Shown: one piece after another, positions 61,477 through 64,000 of the stretch | Position numbering within the stretch: the first letter of the stretch is position 1 | Layout: each line of letters opens with the position of its first letter | Assembly: GCA_947579605.1 (NCBI GenBank) | Contig: OX388314.1 | Location: 11,157,982-11,221,981, forward strand | Direction: 5' to 3' | DNA from: Athripsodes cinereus | Lineage: Eukaryota > Arthropoda > Insecta > Trichoptera > Leptoceridae | Length of the DNA stretch: 64,000 bases | The notes under the pieces: model-generated | What the model was told of the DNA's origin: nothing | The model's input: only the letters and a program-made list of their open reading frames with translations | The model's database searches: none | Position numbers and translations under genes: made by a program

Positions 61477-61700
61477 TTCACGAGTAACTGCTCTCCATAA
61501 GACACTCATAAATTTACAGAATAGAGTAGAAGATCTATTCTTTACCGGGGTTCGTAAAACATACAAGACGAAGCATACAAGTTCAGCCTAGAGACATGCC
61601 ACTCATTCTGAATGCCTTTATGTTTCTTGGAACTAAGAGGATGATTTGCGTGTTTATTGAATGCTGTTGACCCACTGGCTACCCCATTTGTGTTAAATAC
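61477..61700. repeat. Mosaic Repeat A copy (halves in opposite orientation)
   Basis: The left part (AGACACTCATAAATTTACAG, then GAAGATCTATTCTTTACC) is Repeat A reversed. The right part (GCCACTCATTCTGAATGCC, GGATGATTTGCGTGTTTATT, then CTGGCTACCCCATTTGTG) is Repeat A forward. The change of strand lies at about 61560-61590, so part of one copy has been inverted or two copies have fused. Confidence 0.55.
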
Positions 61701-63358
61701 TACAAATAATGATTGAGAAAATAACTATCTTATATAATTACTGCAAATATATAATTATTGTATTTTTTCATGTAAAAATAGGACAATATTAATAAACACT
61801 TTATTGTCAAAATAAATTTATAGAAAAGGCGTAAATTGCCTTGAGGCAATGTCTCCTAGTAAACATAATTTATTTATTTATACAATAAACGGCTATATAA
61901 GTCTTTGTCAAAATAATCGAACAAATATAAAAATTATAGTAGATGCAATCGATCAACAGTACTTATTAGAAGTTCATTTTATTATTTTAAATAAAACAGA
62001 GATATTTAATGTTTCGTACATCAATATAGCAGGTATAAGTGATTAATAAATGTAGTGGAAATTCTTAATTTATGTGTAGGTATATAAAAAAATATATCCA
62101 ACTACATTTGATAATTTTGCTAGACACATGGAAGGATAACGGTATCAAACTTTGAAGAGAAGATTATTCCCTGAATTTTAGATGATTTCAAAGCCAAGAA
62201 GCTATTATTTTAGCTAAGGGATGTACAGACGTATTACTTACAGATTGGAAATTGGGATGGACCTCATAGAACCATTATCCACAGATAGCCAAAACGATGG
62301 ACTTAATTACCAATATCAATCACATTATTATACGTTTTAGAAGCTCCCAACTCTGCTAGTGGCCTCTGTGTTAAGGTTTTTAATTTAAATGGTTTCTATT
62401 ACAGAATTATATTTGAAGTAGACAATGTTTATACTAAAGAAATCGAAGACTAGAGTAAAATTTGTTTCCGACAATTATAAAATTACTGGCTTTCAGAAAA
62501 CTATTAATCTAAGTAATCATACGTATAAAAAGATGTTTAAACACTATAGAAAAAAGAGATTAATTAAAGATAATACATATACCGTGTAGAACTGAGATGT
62601 AACTTTGAGACCGCTATTGTCATGATATTTCTAGAACACTGCGGTATGAAGAATAGCTTATAATGTAAAAAGAAACAAAATGTGGATATGGACCGAGTGT
62701 GAGTAGTTTATTGTGAACAACGAACGAGATAAATAGATTTAATAGTTCTTGTTCAATGGTGAAATATTGAAAGGATCGCGTATAGAGACGATAGAGATTT
62801 ATGTTGGGAATAAATCTGAGAGAAAAGACGAGTTTCGCATATCGCCGGGGGTTAATGAGAAAATTTATTATTTTAATGGCGATACGTCCTATCGCTTTGT
62901 CACGGAAATAATAATACGGTAACACATATACATACATACATACATATGAACTTTATAATATTATATTCATACTTATAGCACATATACATATGTTATCTTT
63001 ATCTACACACTCACACTGTATGGATTACATATATGCATTATCTTCGCTAGACCATCTTTAATCATGAATGTAATCACATCCATCGAGCTTATAACATACA
63101 TTGGTTTACCCACATATTATTTATTGTACCTACCAACTTAAAACTTTGTCCAGAACACTTTAATTGATATGAAATGATTTTATATTATTTTTATTTTAAT
63201 TTGTTTATTTTTTATCTATTATTTTTATTCTTATCCGACAGTGGTGGGTTCAATCCTCAATGTGAGTAAAACAGTAATTTTAACTTTTTGAGGGTTAACT
63301 CATCGTAATGGTTAGTGAAAAATCCAGCTACGACAACTAATTATATTTCATAAGATAG
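61701..63358. other. Non-coding A+T-rich block
   Basis: The block contains a retroelement tail at 61864-61905 (minus strand, AGCCGTTTATTGTATAAATA) and a CATA microsatellite at 62926-62946. The word GTGGTGGGTTCAATCC at 63241 resembles a pol III B box but no partner A box is evident. A 105-codon minus-strand frame (62620-62937) has no recognisable domain. Confidence 0.5.
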
Positions 63359-63500
63359 AGGGACATGAACTGTGGCTCATACGTAGAGCTGAGGAGACTG
63401 GCTGAGAATAGGGAGGAATGGAGAAGAAAATCCAAACTCGTTGCAGACTAATCCAATGGATTGTAACTTGTAACCCATTATATTATAATCTACTTTTCGT
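63359..63500 (+). pseudogene. RTE-like reverse transcriptase 3' remnant
   Basis: Plus strand: RDMNCGSYVELRRLAENREE, then WRRKSKLVAD and TAA (63449-63451). The following CCAATGGATTGTAA matches the SNGL-stop end of the copy at 60569, and the 3' flank (AACCCATTATA) also agrees. The new stop comes four codons early. Only about 30 codons survive. Confidence 0.7.
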
Positions 63501-64000
63501 TTTACTGTCTATTTTTTAATCATGAATATACCAGCATAAAAAGCTATATGCATTCTCGATAAGCGTAATAAAAAGACATTTCAATAAATGCATCAAGCAA
63601 TAAATAATTTATCATACGGAACAAAAACATTTACACAGGGATACTACATTGTAAGACATAGTATACAGAATACAATATTATCATCACGATATGATACTTG
63701 GATGTGTAGTGGGTGCCTACCTGAAAATGAATTATGGAGGTCGCATTGACGCGACGAACATTAATAATAGAATCATTTCAAAATAGTGAACAAATTTGCA
63801 ATACAAGAGGTTGGTTATGTTACTTATATTAAAACATATGAATAATAAAAACTTGACAATGAAATACATATAGAAATTTGCAAAAATTTAACTATTTGCC
63901 TGAAAATTATAAAACACATGAGAGTATTTTTTTCAATATTTTTTATCATAAGGTATTACACATATAATCATACTTACATAGATTTACCTATTTTTCAAAC
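63501..64000. other. Non-coding A+T-rich end of window
   Basis: I see no gene, repeat or signal that I can support. Confidence 0.5.

Noticed and set aside
62620..62937. 105-codon minus-strand open frame rich in Tyr, Phe and Ile
   Set aside because: The composition is that of random A+T-rich DNA and no motif is present.
63236..63270. Pol III B box GGTTCAATCC as a SINE or tRNA
   Set aside because: No A box or tRNA-like head lies at the right distance upstream.

Overview
The window looks like a non-coding stretch (intergenic or long-intron) of an insect genome, most probably a moth or butterfly. This is inferred from the strong A+T bias, the constant recurrence of short words such as TAGGTACCTACC, and several interspersed-repeat families with the look of lepidopteran SINEs and non-LTR retrotransposon 3' ends. 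I could not identify any conserved host protein-coding gene in 64 kb. Nearly all short open frames are chance frames or lie inside repeats.

The one convincing gene is the transposase of a complete DNA transposon at 30941-33525. The element has 31-bp terminal inverted repeats with two mismatches and is flanked by a 4-bp target duplication (AGTT). It carries a two-exon gene (31281-31459 and 31541-33206) with no internal stop, encoding 614 residues. The protein has an N-terminal basic region, Cys clusters, and the blocks CIDY, FSDGCGGQNRN and RGHSFLPCDRDF. From recalled family features I assign it to the Sola-like (DUF7869-type) transposases. Copies of the terminal motif (A)CCCC-nn-AAGTCA recur inside both ends. 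The right end plus about 270 bp of flanking DNA is repeated in tandem without any difference I can see (33383-33797 and 33802-34216), so a second intact right terminus exists at 33914-33944.

The rest, left to right. 1-11 kb: scattered pieces of one roughly 250-bp repeat (called Repeat A here), a 58-bp-arm hairpin at 5532-5682 and a 24-bp hairpin at 8199-8254. 11-14 kb: four Repeat A copies and a minus-strand U2 snRNA 5' fragment. 21-30 kb: tRNA-derived SINEs, a G+C-rich patch near 24.5 kb and more Repeat A. 30-34 kb: the transposon. 35-41 kb: a LINE tail and a perfect 59-bp-arm hairpin. 41-45 kb: a truncated SINE with an 87-base T tract, a CTCF-like site, a possible small exon at 43068-43168 and another tRNA-derived SINE. 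45-55 kb: two further exon candidates, a hairpin, and 3' coding remnants of two non-LTR retrotransposons. 55-64 kb: a GGCTACGTAGCC-bounded MITE-like element, a full SINE, and two decayed copies of an RTE-like reverse-transcriptase C-terminus.

Nothing here works together as a pathway. The only autonomous unit is the transposon.
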